From Thermoanaerobaculia bacterium (GTDB taxonomy: Bacteria; Acidobacteriota; Thermoanaerobaculia; Multivoradales; J023), in the NCBI GenBank assembly GCA_030431255.1, contig JAUIJL010000015.1:62001-126000 (forward strand): 64,000 bases of DNA, read 5' to 3'. The stretch's first letter is position 1, and each line of letters begins with the position of its first letter. Shown here one piece after another: positions 45,125 through 54,576 of the stretch. The notes beneath the pieces were generated by a model that worked only from the letters and a program-made list of their open reading frames with translations, ran no database searches and was not told where the DNA came from. Made by a program: the position numbers and the translations under genes.

Positions 45125-45903
45125 TACGCGGCCCCTTTTTGGTGCAGATTTTGGATGTACGGTCCGAAGGCCTCTTCGCCGAGCCAGAAGCGCATCATGT
45201 TGGAAACACCCCTGGAGGTGATGGTGGCACCGGACAAGCCGTCCACCTTGTGAGGGGCTTGGTCCGGCGGTCCGGCAACGCCCTTAATCACCTCGATCGC
45301 GGGATCGCCGCCGGAGCCGTAGACCTTACGGCCGGGCCACAGGGCGCGCCAACGAGGGTTTTCTACCTCACCACCGAGACCGGGGGTCTCGCCGTGCTCG
45401 TAGTAGGCCAAGCCGCGAACAGTGTTGAGGTCACCCTCCAAAGCCAAGAATCCATACAGTGTCGACCACAGGCCGTAACCTTCCACCGGCACCACCAGCA
45501 TGTCCAGGCTGCCGTCCTCGCCGATCGCCTTATAGACCAAGGCTTGCAAAGGCATGCGGTTGACCCCGGCGTTGTTGTCCGGAGCTTCCCGGCTGCGCTC
45601 GGGATCTTTTTTGGCTTTGCGTTGATCGAAAGTGGTCGGGTCGACATCCGGAAGCTCTTTGCCGGTTTCCAGGTCGATCACCACGGGCTCGAACTTCGCG
45701 AACCGTTCTTCGATCACCGAGGCCTCGACGCTCTCGCCCGACTCCACCAAACCGGCGGCCATCAGCACGTTCTTCTTCTTGTCGAGCAGCTTATTGACTT
45801 CCTGAGCTTCCTTCAGGGACACCGCCAACGACGAAACGAAGACGGCGCAGACCCCGCATACGGCCAGGGAGAAGAGGATGATGTAGCGAACGCTAAATTG
45901 CAT
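45124..45903 (-). CDS. nqrC: Na+-NQR subunit C (covalent FMN)
   Basis: This 259-residue protein has one N-terminal helix and a periplasmic FMN-binding domain. The flavinylation motif is SGATITSRG near the C-terminus; its Thr is the phosphoester FMN site modified by Apb[21 protein letters not shown] is another family block. It overlaps nqrB by 11 bases. Confidence 0.97.
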   Translation of the reverse strand: MQFSVRYIILFSLAVCGVCAVFVSSLAVSLKEAQEVNKLLDKKKNVLMAAGLVESGESVEASVIEERFAKFEPVVIDLETGKELPDVDPTTFDQRKAKKDPERSREAPDNNAGVNRMPLQALVYKAIGEDGSLDMLVVPVEGYGLWSTLYGFLALEGDLNTVRGLAYYEHGETPGLGGEVENPRWRALWPGRKVYGSGGDPAIEVIKGVAGPPDQAPHKVDGLSGATITSRGVSNMMRFWLGEEAFGPYIQNLHQKGAA

Positions 45904-47134
45904 AGCGAGCTTTCCTCCGTTTGATGTTGGCCTGGACCACGAAGTGATCGATGGTCGCAGAGAAGCAATTCATGAACAGGATGGCGAGCATCATGCCCTC
46001 GGGGAACGCCGGGTTGAGCACCCGGATGAAGATCGCCAGCACACCGATCAAGAATCCGTAGATCCAACGACCGGTATTGGAGTGGGAGGCGGACACCGGA
46101 TCGGTGGCCATGAAGACCATGCCGAAGGCCCAACCACCGAGCACGATGTGCCAGTGGAACGGGATGTTGATCAGGGCGTTGGTTTCGGAGCCGATGGCGT
46201 TCAGCAGCAGGGTCGCCGCGAGGCTACCGCCGATCACGCCGAGCATGATGCGATAGGAGCCGACCCCGGTCAGCACCAAAATCAGAGCGCCGATGAAACA
46301 GGCCAGAGCGGAGGTTTCACCCATCGAGCCCGGGACGGTTCCGAGGAACGCGTTCATCCAGCCGACGCTTTGGTCGAGCATGCCGGACACCGAGCCGGTG
46401 GTGGCGTCGAAGACCGCGCCTTCAGCCAGCCAGGTGGCGCCGGAGTAACCGTCGGCGGAGGTTTGAGCCGCGACCCACACCTTGTCACCGGAGATCTCCG
46501 CCGGATAGGCGAAGAAGAGGAAGGCGCGAGCCGTCAGCGCGGGGTTGAGCACGTTCATGCCCGTGCCGCCGAAGATCTCCTTGCCGATCACGACACCGAA
46601 GGCGATGCCGAGCGCCACCTGCCACAAAGGAATGGTCGGCGGCAGGGTCAAGGGGAAGAGAAAGAGCGTGACGAGGAAGCCCTCGTTGATCTCGTGCTTA
46701 CGCACGATGGCGAAAGCGGCCTCGATGTTGCCACCGATCAGGCCCGTGACCGCCAGCACCGGAATGAAGTAGAGCGCGCCGTGCAGGAAGAGGGTCAGAA
46801 AGTCACCTTGAGCGGTGATGTCGAAACCCAGGGCAGCCATGGCGCTGGTCTGCCAGTTGTCGAGGGGCAGGGCACCGCCTTGGAAGGCCCGGAAGGCCTG
46901 CAAGCCGGTGTTGTACATGGCCATGAGAACGGCCGGTAGCAAAGCCACCACAACGGTGATCATGATGCGCTTGAGATCAGCGGCATCACGGACGTGGGAG
47001 GCTCGTCGGGTCACTTCACCCGGCGTGTAGAGGAACGTGTCCTGAGCCTCGTAAAGTGGGTATAGCTTCTCGAGCTTGCCGCCCTTTTCAAAGAGCTTGG
47101 CTTGGTTGTCGAGAATTTTCCTTAGGGCTTTCAT
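45893..47134 (-). CDS. nqrB: Na+-NQR subunit B (covalent FMN, sodium channel)
   Basis: This 413-residue membrane protein has about ten helices. [13 protein letters not shown] (near residue 230) is the FMN attachment motif, and [20 protein letters not shown] is typical of NqrB/RnfD. It binds riboflavin and one FMN and forms the sodium pathway. Its start shares one base with the nqrA stop (TGATG). Confidence 0.97.
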   Translation of the reverse strand: MKALRKILDNQAKLFEKGGKLEKLYPLYEAQDTFLYTPGEVTRRASHVRDAADLKRIMITVVVALLPAVLMAMYNTGLQAFRAFQGGALPLDNWQTSAMAALGFDITAQGDFLTLFLHGALYFIPVLAVTGLIGGNIEAAFAIVRKHEINEGFLVTLFLFPLTLPPTIPLWQVALGIAFGVVIGKEIFGGTGMNVLNPALTARAFLFFAYPAEISGDKVWVAAQTSADGYSGATWLAEGAVFDATTGSVSGMLDQSVGWMNAFLGTVPGSMGETSALACFIGALILVLTGVGSYRIMLGVIGGSLAATLLLNAIGSETNALINIPFHWHIVLGGWAFGMVFMATDPVSASHSNTGRWIYGFLIGVLAIFIRVLNPAFPEGMMLAILFMNCFSATIDHFVVQANIKRRKARYAI

Positions 47135-48504
47135 CAGCCTTCCTTCTCGATGGTGGTCAGGACGTCACGAAGGTGAACGCCGTAATCGATCTTGCCGGGG
47201 CAAACGAATGAACAGAGGCCCATATCCTCCTCGGCCAGCTCCAGGGCGCCGAGGGCCTCGGCGTGCTCGATGTCGCCGACGGCGAGGGAGCGCACCAAGA
47301 ACGTGGGCAGGATGTCGAAGGGAAAGACCTTTTCGTAAAGCCCGATGGGAACAATGGCCCGGTGCGAGCCGTGGGTGGTGGTGGTAAACGCGAACTTCTT
47401 GCTCGGCATGAGGGTCGAGGTGAAGGCGCGCACCAAGGAGAATTTGTTGCCGCCCGGTCCGAGCCAGCCCAAGAATTCCCGCTCGCGGTCCTCAGCCAAC
47501 ACTGAAATTTGATTGGAGTAGCGACCCAAATAACCCAAGCGCTCACCGGCCGCGGCACGACCGCTGAAGACGTCGCCGGAAATCACCCGGGCTTCGTCGG
47601 CGGAATGCTCGCCTTCGACCAGATCGTCCACGGAGGCGCCCAAGCGAGTCTCCAGCAATCGCGGGCTCTTGACCGGTGGGCCGGCCAGGGAGATCACTCT
47701 CCGGACGCTCAGCTCACCGGTGTGGAAGAGCTTGCCGATAGCGATCACATCCTGGTAACCCAGATGCCAGACCTCTTTGTTGCGGTCGACGGGATCCAGG
47801 GTGTGAATGTGGTACCCGACGGTTCCCGAGGGGTGGGGGCCGGAAAAGCGTTCGTGGCGGAACGGGCCGCCGCTCGGCATTTGGACGCTGGTGCTCTCAT
47901 CGGTGCAGACGAAAACACTGCCGTCGGTGAGCTTGCTCAGAGCCACGAGACCCCGTTGAAAGTCCTCGCCGTGGCCTTCCATCACCGCCGCGACCCGGGG
48001 AGCCAGGGGCGAGCTGTCCGTGGCGGTCACGAAGAGAGAATGCGGCACCGCCTCGGGGGCGGGCACCTTGTCGAACGGGCGTTGACGAAGCGCCGTCCAG
48101 AGACCCGATTCGATCAGCAGGACCTTGACGTCCTCGCGGCTCAGCTCCGCCGGATCTTTGCCCTTGAAGGCTTTGAATTCAACGCTCGCGCCGCGCCCGG
48201 CCTTTTCATCGTCGTCGAGCTCGACGACCACCGATTCGAGGGCGCGTTTGGCGCCGCGGTTGATCGCGACGACCTTGCCGCCGGCCGGCGACGTATAACG
48301 CACTCCCGGGGTCTTCTTGTCTTCGAAGAGCAGCTGACCCCGGCGGACTTGGTCTCCGACCTCCACGTGCATGGTCGGTTTCATCCCGTGGTAGTCGGCG
48401 GCCATCAGGGCCACCCGACTGGGCTGACGGGCCGTCTCGACGGTCTGCTCAGGCTCGCCGACGATGGGCAGGTCGAGCCCTTGCTTGATCTTGTGCACAG
48501 CCAT
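47134..48504 (-). CDS. nqrA: Na+-NQR subunit A
   Basis: This 456-residue peripheral subunit opens with [20 protein letters not shown], the family N-terminus, and carries HYPADLPG-like regions as [20 protein letters not shown]. It interacts with ubiquinone on the cytoplasmic side and leads the operon. ATG 48504 is placed by family alignment; AAGGA lies 12 bases upstream, a rather long spacing. Confidence 0.95.
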   Translation of the reverse strand: MAVHKIKQGLDLPIVGEPEQTVETARQPSRVALMAADYHGMKPTMHVEVGDQVRRGQLLFEDKKTPGVRYTSPAGGKVVAINRGAKRALESVVVELDDDEKAGRGASVEFKAFKGKDPAELSREDVKVLLIESGLWTALRQRPFDKVPAPEAVPHSLFVTATDSSPLAPRVAAVMEGHGEDFQRGLVALSKLTDGSVFVCTDESTSVQMPSGGPFRHERFSGPHPSGTVGYHIHTLDPVDRNKEVWHLGYQDVIAIGKLFHTGELSVRRVISLAGPPVKSPRLLETRLGASVDDLVEGEHSADEARVISGDVFSGRAAAGERLGYLGRYSNQISVLAEDREREFLGWLGPGGNKFSLVRAFTSTLMPSKKFAFTTTTHGSHRAIVPIGLYEKVFPFDILPTFLVRSLAVGDIEHAEALGALELAEEDMGLCSFVCPGKIDYGVHLRDVLTTIEKEG

Positions 48505-48776
48505 CTTGGATTCGGTCCTTCTCGATCTCGCCATTGGACTGGAGGCCGTCCGAACGACGGCGCACCCACTCAGTGTCTGTGGGCAGTGTCCGTGGGCGGG
48601 GAGGTCGGCCTGTGGCCGAGTTACCGTTGGGTATTCGCGCAGCCTGAGGGTTTGGGGAGTGGACCGAGTCATGCCTTAGGAGCGGCATGCTCGTGGTAAT
48701 GGTCCGTGGCGGACCGCGCTGTGAACCCTCGCCGGGCCCTATTTTGGCAGGGATCGATCGGGGTTCCAAGCCCCAT

Positions 48777-48794
48777 TTGTGAAATTTTTCACAA
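48777..48794. promoter_or_regulatory. CRP-type palindrome upstream of trmH and nqrA
   Basis: TTGTGAAATTTTTCACAA contains TGTGA-N6-TCACA (48778-48793), identical in layout to the CRP core consensus. It lies about 100 bases before trmH and about 275 bases before nqrA, so it could act on either gene. A CRP/FNR-family regulator is the natural candidate, but none is in the window. Confidence 0.55.
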
Positions 48795-48802
48795 GCTCCA
48801 TT

Positions 48803-48814
48803 GCGAAATTTCGC
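48803..48814. promoter_or_regulatory. Second palindrome next to the CRP-like site
   Basis: GCGAAATTTCGC is a perfect 12-bp palindrome. Its centre is 23 bp from the centre of the CRP-like site, about two helical turns, so the two could bind proteins on the same DNA face. Both share the GAAA-TTTC core. Confidence 0.45.
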
Positions 48815-48894
48815 CGGTGGCGGCAAACATGCCTGGCTCGGGCCGGGATGCGCTTATGTTCAGCCGAGGGTGCTTCCGATAGGATCCGCCGACC

Positions 48895-49557
48895 ATGACC
48901 CCACGACGATTCGCCCGACTGACCGCCATCCTCGATCGACGCCAAGTCGGCTTGACCGTGTTGATGGATGACCTGCAAAAGGCCCACAACGTTTCAGCGG
49001 TGATTCGCACATGCGACGCGGTAGGGGTGCCGAGAATCCATGCGGTCACTGAGGAAACGAGCTTCAAGGCGAAGATCACCAGCTCGGCGGGGACGGCTCA
49101 ATTCGTCGATGTCTGCCTGCACCATTCCTATGCTGCCGCCGTCGAGTCGCTGCATCTGCAAGGATTTCGCATCTTGGCAGCGCACCTGGATCCGGACGCG
49201 GTGGATTTCCGTGCCGTCGATTTTACCCAGCCCACCTGCATCGCCCTGGGCCAGGAAGGGCCGGGCGTGACCCCTGAGCTGCTGAAGCTTTGCGACGGCT
49301 CGTTCTATATCCCCATGGCCGGGGCTGTGGATTCCCTCAATGTCTCCGTCGCCGCCGCCGTGACCCTCTTCGAGGCCCAGCGGCAACGGCAGGCCGCCGG
49401 TATGTACGACCAATCCCAGCTCGATGAGGCGACTCGTCAACGCCTGCTCTTCGAGTGGGGATACAAGCGGCTCACCCGTTGGTATCGCGAAAAAGGTTAC
49501 GACTATCCGCGCATCGGCGACCAAGGCGAGATTCTGGATCCCGTTCCGAGGGGTTGA
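48895..49557 (+). CDS. trmH: tRNA (guanosine-18-2'-O)-methyltransferase TrmH
   Basis: This 220-residue SPOUT methyltransferase aligns over its length with TrmH: RFARLTAILDRRQVGLTVLM at the start, HNVSAVIRTCDAVGVPRIHAV (motif 1 with the catalytic Arg), ALGQEGPGV (motif 2) and IPMAGAVDSLNVSVAAAVTL (motif 3). It methylates the ribose of G18 in tRNAs using S-adenosylmethionine. It is divergent from nqrA. Confidence 0.95.
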   Translation: MTPRRFARLTAILDRRQVGLTVLMDDLQKAHNVSAVIRTCDAVGVPRIHAVTEETSFKAKITSSAGTAQFVDVCLHHSYAAAVESLHLQGFRILAAHLDPDAVDFRAVDFTQPTCIALGQEGPGVTPELLKLCDGSFYIPMAGAVDSLNVSVAAAVTLFEAQRQRQAAGMYDQSQLDEATRQRLLFEWGYKRLTRWYREKGYDYPRIGDQGEILDPVPRG

Positions 49558-49666
49558 GCCGGATCCCTGAACGCTGGGCCTGATGAATTGGTTGTTTGGG
49601 GACAATTTGCCCGCTATGATTCTGAGAAGACTCTTCCGGTAAGCCCGTCAGCGAAGGAGAATCGCT

Positions 49667-50551
49667 TTGTCGACGTTTCACCCAGGCCGGCCCCTCATGT
49701 GGATGAAAGGACGGGCTGTGCGCCGGCTGGCAGTCTCTATCCTGTTTTCCTTGGGAGCCATGGGAGCCGTGGCTGAGCCGGCCGCGGACACGCCGGTAGC
49801 GGAAAAATCGGTCTCCGCGACCCCGGGTTCTGACTTGGCGCAGGTGCTCGAATCGGGAGCGCTTCGATACACCTCCATCCCCGAGCAGACCAGCCCGTTC
49901 CTGCGCATCGATATCCAAGCCGCGGAAAAAAACGCCCCCAAAGCGACTCACGGCATCGACGCCGAGCTGCTCAAACATCTGGCTCGCAGGCTGGATGTGA
50001 CCCTGGAGCTGGTTCTGCCGAAGGAGCCGGTCTTCATGGAAGTGTGGCGCCAGTTGGAATCCGGTGAGGCTCAGGTCGCCGCCGGGGCGCTTTCTATCCT
50101 GCCCACTCGAGAAGCCTTTTTGGATTTCTCCGATCCGTATTTTGCGACCGGCCTCGTGGTGATTGGTCGCAGGGGTAGCCCTTGGAGAACCGTGGAAGCC
50201 TGCCTCGGATTGAAGGTGGCGCTGATCGACGGGTCCAGCGCCGACTACCATTGGAGGCAATTGGCGGAGCCGGCTCCAGAGCGAGTGATTCCGGCCGAGT
50301 TCACCATCTCGGCCCTGGCCGCGGTTGCCGAGGGCGATGCCGATATCACCGTCGAGGACGATCTCTATGTCCGCCCCGCCCTGGAGGCGCTTCCGGATCT
50401 AGAAGCCCTTTTCACCGTGCCGATCCAAGACCAATACGGCCTCGTCTTCAAAAAAGGCAGCGAGCTCAAGCACGTCTTCAACGAGCTGCTCGACGAGCTC
50501 AAACAAAGCGGTGAGCTTCAGCGGATCATCGATCGGCATTTGCCGGAGTGA
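49667..50551 (+). CDS. Exported family-3 solute-binding-like protein
   Basis: This 294-residue protein has a signal peptide (LAVSILFSLGAMGAVAE), then a family-3 periplasmic binding domain: THGIDAELLKHLARRLDV, MEVWRQLESGEAQVAAGALS, FLDFSDPYFATGLVVIG, and a C-terminal ELQRIIDRHLPE. Such proteins bind amino acids or other small ligands for ABC transporters or act as sensors. No transporter permease or ATPase is adjacent, so it is an orphan. TTG 49667 is preceded by AAGGAG seven bases upstream. Confidence 0.88.
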   Translation: MSTFHPGRPLMWMKGRAVRRLAVSILFSLGAMGAVAEPAADTPVAEKSVSATPGSDLAQVLESGALRYTSIPEQTSPFLRIDIQAAEKNAPKATHGIDAELLKHLARRLDVTLELVLPKEPVFMEVWRQLESGEAQVAAGALSILPTREAFLDFSDPYFATGLVVIGRRGSPWRTVEACLGLKVALIDGSSADYHWRQLAEPAPERVIPAEFTISALAAVAEGDADITVEDDLYVRPALEALPDLEALFTVPIQDQYGLVFKKGSELKHVFNELLDELKQSGELQRIIDRHLPE

Positions 50552-50577
50552 GATTGATTCCGAACAGTGGGAGCTGA

Positions 50578-51177
50578 TCAAGCCCCCATCTGGGTGTCTT
50601 CGATACCCACTCGTAGCAGCAGAGTCTGAATGATGCGCGAGGTCAGCCCCCAGATCTGGCGGCGTCCCACGTGGTAGATGCGCAGGACCCGCTCTTTGCC
50701 GTCGATCAGCACGGCCCGATCTTCCACCAGATCCGGGTTGGCTAGGTTGTTGAGGGGCACGGCGAAGACGTCTTCGATTTCGTCTTCGTTGATGGTGGTT
50801 TCGAGGGGGTAGGGCACCACGCCGACGCAAGGGGTGACGCGAAATCCGGCGGGGGTCTCGGCTTCGTCCAGGCAGCCGAGCTTGAGCACGGAGGTCGGCT
50901 CCAATCCAATTTCTTCTTGGGCTTCCCGTAAAGCGCCTTGCCAAGCGTCTTCGCCGTCTTCCAAGCTGCCGCCGGCGAAGGCGATTTGCCCTTTGTGGGT
51001 GGGCAGGTGCTCGGTTCGTTTGGTGAGCACGGTCCACAGCTGACCGGCATCCACGTAAAGCGGTATCAGCACCGCGGCCTGGCGCACGTCCGAAGGCGGC
51101 AGGACGTTGGGCGGAGGGTTTTCCAGCCTGGCCCGAATTTCCGTGATCCAGCTGTGGATTTGGGATGGCTCATGCAT
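50578..51177 (-). CDS. Nudix hydrolase (CoA-pyrophosphatase-like)
   Basis: This 199-residue protein has a perfect Nudix box, GSLEDGEDAWQGALREAQEE-IGL, shown here in two parts. The NPPPN, AAVLIPLY and VLTKRTEHLPTHKGQIAFAGG region before it is typical of the CoA pyrophosphatase (NudL/YeaB) subfamily, which splits CoA into phosphopantetheine and ADP. It overlaps the membrane protein gene by eight bases, so it is translated with it. Confidence 0.92.
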   Translation of the reverse strand: MHEPSQIHSWITEIRARLENPPPNVLPPSDVRQAAVLIPLYVDAGQLWTVLTKRTEHLPTHKGQIAFAGGSLEDGEDAWQGALREAQEEIGLEPTSVLKLGCLDEAETPAGFRVTPCVGVVPYPLETTINEDEIEDVFAVPLNNLANPDLVEDRAVLIDGKERVLRIYHVGRRQIWGLTSRIIQTLLLRVGIEDTQMGA

Positions 51178-52957
51178 TGGGGTCTTGCTCCTTGTCGGGA
51201 GAGTCGGCGGGCTCGCCGACCAAACGAAATCGAATGCGTCGATCCGTGGGCTCGGGCAGTTGAAAACCCAAGCGGTAGATCCATTGGGTGCGGGGGCTCC
51301 ACCAAAGATTGTGTTTGCGGTAGAGCTCCGGCTCCAAGCGAAAGCTGATGCCGCCGTCGGAGAGCAGGATGCGCTCGACGACTTTCGCCCCTGCCGGCTC
51401 GAGCCGCGACGGAGCGTGCTCGTCCATGGCCAGATCGATCGATCTCAGGGGCTCCGGGCTTGCCAACCAGAGTTTTACCGGCCGATCCCCGGCGAAGGAA
51501 AAGAGGTCCACCACATCCTCTCCCACGCCTCGATCCATCAGCCTCACCCTCAAATCCAGATGGTCGAGCACCGGTCCACCGGGCATGGTTCGCTGGCTGA
51601 TTTCGTAGGGCAGCAGACCTTTGGCGACCGCCGTGGGGTAGCGATAGCTCTCGCCGTCGATCACCGGGTGGTCTCCGGGATGCCGCCAAAGATTCCAGAG
51701 GAAGGGCGCGGCCAGCAGGGGGATAGCCAATAACAAAGCCCTTTGCCGTCTTGAGGTGGGGCGTCCCCAGGCCAAGACCGAAGCGGCCGCTAAGGGCAGC
51801 AACAGCCGGTTGGCGACCACCGCTTCACCACCGGAGAGGTCGAAGGGCCGGAAAATCAAGAGGCCGAGAGCCCAGCAGAGCAAGGCCGCCCACCAACCGC
51901 GGCGTCCAGGGGCCGGCCCACGCGCCAGCAGGGGAAGCAAGATCAACGGCAAGAAATAAGGCAGGATGCCGAAGGATTGGCCGATCCACAAATGGGCGAT
52001 ATTCCACAGCCAAAGGTCGGGGTCGAAGCCCCAGGCCAGCTTGAGGGCCCCTTCCCAATGTAAGGCCGAGAGCTCGGCGACGGACGCCCGCCATTGTGGC
52101 TCAGCAAATTCGACAGCGGGGAAGCCGGTTTCGGGGGTGAATCGGAAGCGGCTCGTCCCGAAGATCCTGAGGCCGCCGCCGTTCCACCATTGGACCATGA
52201 CCACTGCCATCGAGCCCAAAAATAGGCCGAGACCACCGGCCAGGGCGACGCCGCTGCGATCCCTCTTGGGCAGGGAGAACGCCACGACGAGCAAGATGGG
52301 CAAGTGCCAAGGGGAGGTCAAGATGGGGATGCTGAGCAATGCTCCAGCGATCATCGCGTCCCGGGGTGACACGTTGCTCGGCTCGTCCTGGCGCTCCCGG
52401 ATGAGCACGCAGGCAATCAGGGTCAGGCAGAAGAGAAAGAGGTCGGAGGTGGCGAAGAATGCGTGGGCGAAGATCGCGGAGCCGAAAACCAGGAGGGCGA
52501 GCAGGGCCGGGGTCCAAATGCCGACGGACGGTTTGAGCCTTCGAGCGGCCCACAACAGGACCGCGCAGAGCAGCAGGGCGTTGGCGAGGGCGAAACCGGT
52601 GGTCGGGCGGAGGGCCAGGAATGGGGCGATCCACAGGGCATAGGGAAAAGGCTGGTCGAAGGTAATTTCCCGCCCGCCCGAGCCGGTGGCTAGACGCAGA
52701 TCCGTCGGGGCGCCATAACGGCTGAGCAGGTGGCGGTCGAAGTCGAGGCGGGTGTAGTGAAGATCGTGGTCTTGCCACAGGCTTTCCGCCTGCATCAAAT
52801 ACGTGGACTCTTCCGCCGCCGCCGCCGGGGCCTTGCGATATTCGTAACCCAGGATGGTGATCGCCAGCCACAGCAAGGGCAGACCCAAGGCCAGCCAAGC
52901 GAGGGAGCCCGGCTTGAGGAGCTTGGGCTGCTTCGGCACTACAGATCCATCGCCCAT
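51170..52957 (-). CDS. Polytopic membrane protein, GT-C glycosyltransferase-like
   Basis: This 595-residue protein has about ten to eleven hydrophobic helices. After helix 1 a periplasmic loop with EESTYLMQAESLWQDHDLHY resembles the acidic first-loop motif of GT-C enzymes (GT39/GT83-like). A soluble C-terminal domain of about 150 residues (from HPVIDGESYRYPTAVAKGLL) follows. It could transfer a sugar from a polyprenyl phosphate donor. Family assignment is tentative. It overlaps the upstream glycosyltransferase gene by 19 bases and the Nudix gene by 8. Confidence 0.7.
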   Translation of the reverse strand: MGDGSVVPKQPKLLKPGSLAWLALGLPLLWLAITILGYEYRKAPAAAAEESTYLMQAESLWQDHDLHYTRLDFDRHLLSRYGAPTDLRLATGSGGREITFDQPFPYALWIAPFLALRPTTGFALANALLLCAVLLWAARRLKPSVGIWTPALLALLVFGSAIFAHAFFATSDLFLFCLTLIACVLIRERQDEPSNVSPRDAMIAGALLSIPILTSPWHLPILLVVAFSLPKRDRSGVALAGGLGLFLGSMAVVMVQWWNGGGLRIFGTSRFRFTPETGFPAVEFAEPQWRASVAELSALHWEGALKLAWGFDPDLWLWNIAHLWIGQSFGILPYFLPLILLPLLARGPAPGRRGWWAALLCWALGLLIFRPFDLSGGEAVVANRLLLPLAAASVLAWGRPTSRRQRALLLAIPLLAAPFLWNLWRHPGDHPVIDGESYRYPTAVAKGLLPYEISQRTMPGGPVLDHLDLRVRLMDRGVGEDVVDLFSFAGDRPVKLWLASPEPLRSIDLAMDEHAPSRLEPAGAKVVERILLSDGGISFRLEPELYRKHNLWWSPRTQWIYRLGFQLPEPTDRRIRFRLVGEPADSPDKEQDPNA

Positions 52958-54537
52958 GTAGGCCCCCCCAATTCCGCGAAAGAAGCGTGTCCCAGGGCGT
53001 GGGGAATGATCTCCAACCGTACGTCGGACGCCAGGGGTCGGCGCACGGCCAACGAAAAGGTCCGGCTCTTTCCCGGCGCGAGATCAAAGGGCAGCCCCAT
53101 CCAAGCTCGATCGGCGAATTGATCCTCGCCATCGGCCAAAAGCTTCACCTCGAGGGCCAATCCCCCGGACGGCGCCTCCCCGGCAAGCCATCGCGCCCGG
53201 CTGTGGTTGGTCAGCTCGATGGTCAGCTGTCGACGTTCCCCGGGAGACCACGGCGGCTCCGCGCCTTCGACCTCGACGGTGCCCGACAAATCGTGCCAAA
53301 TCAAGCTGGTGGGGATGGGTACGTCGGGGGCCGATGGCAGAGCCGGTGGCTCGAGCTGGGCCCATTCGCGGCAGGCTTCCACCATCGCCTGGGCGGCATC
53401 GGCCGGCCGGTGGTGGTTTTCCACATGCAAACGGGCTCGGCGGCCCATGGCTTGCAACCGTTCGGGCTCGGCCAACATCTCCGCCAGCTGACGGGCCAGA
53501 CCTTTGGGCTCGTCGTCCCCCAAGGGCACCTTAATCACCACATCGTCCGGTAGGTCGGCGCTTTGGGCGTGGTCGGAGACCAAGACCGGGCGGCCGACGG
53601 CGAGGATCCGCAGCAGAGAAGCGGAGGTCTCTCCGGCCGTGGGATAGCGCAAGTTGAGGGCGACGTCGGCGGCGGCGATGCCCGCTTCAAAATCTTCGTA
53701 GGGCAAAAATCCGAGCACGTGCAGCCGATCTTCGACCCCGATGTCTTGCGCCATCTCTTCCAGCCGAAGTATCGATGCGACCTCACCGGCGACCATCAGG
53801 TGGGCTTGCTCGAGACCCGGCTCGGCCAAAGCTCGGACCGCGCTCTCCGTCCGTTTCATGGGGGTCTGGAAGCCGAAGGAGCCGATGATCGGTTTGCCGG
53901 TGGGCAGTCCGTAGCGGCGTTTGAAATCGTCTCCCAGCTCGTCGTCCGCCGCGGGAGGCAGGGGGACACCCATGCTCAGGCTGCGAATCCTCAGGCCGGG
54001 AATTTCCTCGGTCAGGAAGTCGGCCGACCAGGGACTGTGGGTGAGGATGCCTTTCTGACGAATCAGCAGCTCGCGGTGGGCCGGCAAAGCAAATTGAGCG
54101 GCGTTGCCGACCGCGCCGGGCCAGCGGATCGGCCGACCCGCGGCGTCACCGACCCAACCGTGAGTGGTCGCGAGGGCCTTGCGATAGGCCTCGAAGTCAC
54201 CGTATTTCACGGTCTGCTCGATGAGGAAATGGTGCAGGACGAGATCGTGCAGCACCAGCACGCCGGGGATCCGGCTCGCCAGCTCCCACACCCCCTCGTG
54301 ATGGTGGTTGTTGCCCATGTGGTAGAGGGGCAGGCGACCGTCTTCTCCCAGCCGATCCGCTTCCACCACCGGCCAGCGGTCGCGCACCGATGCATCGACC
54401 TCTTGTCCGGGCAGCCGGATCAGCCTCAAATCACAGCGGGATTCGAGGGCGGGAAAGAGGTCGACGCTATAGTCCGAAATGCCGGAGCGGATCGGCGGGA
54501 GCGGCGACACGTAGTCGATGGGAAAGAGTGAATCCAA
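52939..54537 (-). CDS. Glycosyltransferase family 4 with C-terminal beta-sandwich
   Basis: This 532-residue protein has a GT-B glycosyltransferase fold: DYVSPLPPIRSGISDYSVDL at the N-terminus (acceptor side), PIIGSFGFQTPMKRTESAVR (start of the donor domain), and DVALNLRYPTAGETSASLLR for nucleotide-sugar binding. About 150 further residues after position 385 form a beta-sandwich (SLIWHDLSGTVEVEG, ELTNHSRARWLAGE), an unusual extension for cytoplasmic GT4 enzymes. It is the first of three overlapping genes that look like a glycan-assembly unit. Confidence 0.88.
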   Translation of the reverse strand: MDSLFPIDYVSPLPPIRSGISDYSVDLFPALESRCDLRLIRLPGQEVDASVRDRWPVVEADRLGEDGRLPLYHMGNNHHHEGVWELASRIPGVLVLHDLVLHHFLIEQTVKYGDFEAYRKALATTHGWVGDAAGRPIRWPGAVGNAAQFALPAHRELLIRQKGILTHSPWSADFLTEEIPGLRIRSLSMGVPLPPAADDELGDDFKRRYGLPTGKPIIGSFGFQTPMKRTESAVRALAEPGLEQAHLMVAGEVASILRLEEMAQDIGVEDRLHVLGFLPYEDFEAGIAAADVALNLRYPTAGETSASLLRILAVGRPVLVSDHAQSADLPDDVVIKVPLGDDEPKGLARQLAEMLAEPERLQAMGRRARLHVENHHRPADAAQAMVEACREWAQLEPPALPSAPDVPIPTSLIWHDLSGTVEVEGAEPPWSPGERRQLTIELTNHSRARWLAGEAPSGGLALEVKLLADGEDQFADRAWMGLPFDLAPGKSRTFSLAVRRPLASDVRLEIIPHALGHASFAELGGPTWAMDL

Positions 54538-54576
54538 GGGACCTCACGGGGCTCGGGGAACCGACTGTCCGGCCGG

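Larger units (their letters stand above)
48505..48894. other. Divergent intergenic region between nqrA and trmH (390 bp)
   Basis: The segment holds two adjacent palindromes at 48777-48814 (separate entries) and a short imperfect direct repeat, GTGTCTGTGGGCA then GTGTCCGTGGGC, near 48575-48600. It must contain promoters for both genes, but no -35/-10 pair stands out. Confidence 0.45.

Noticed and set aside
49667-50551. Part of a complete ABC amino-acid transporter
   Set aside because: No permease or ATPase gene is adjacent; the flanking genes are trmH and a Nudix hydrolase.
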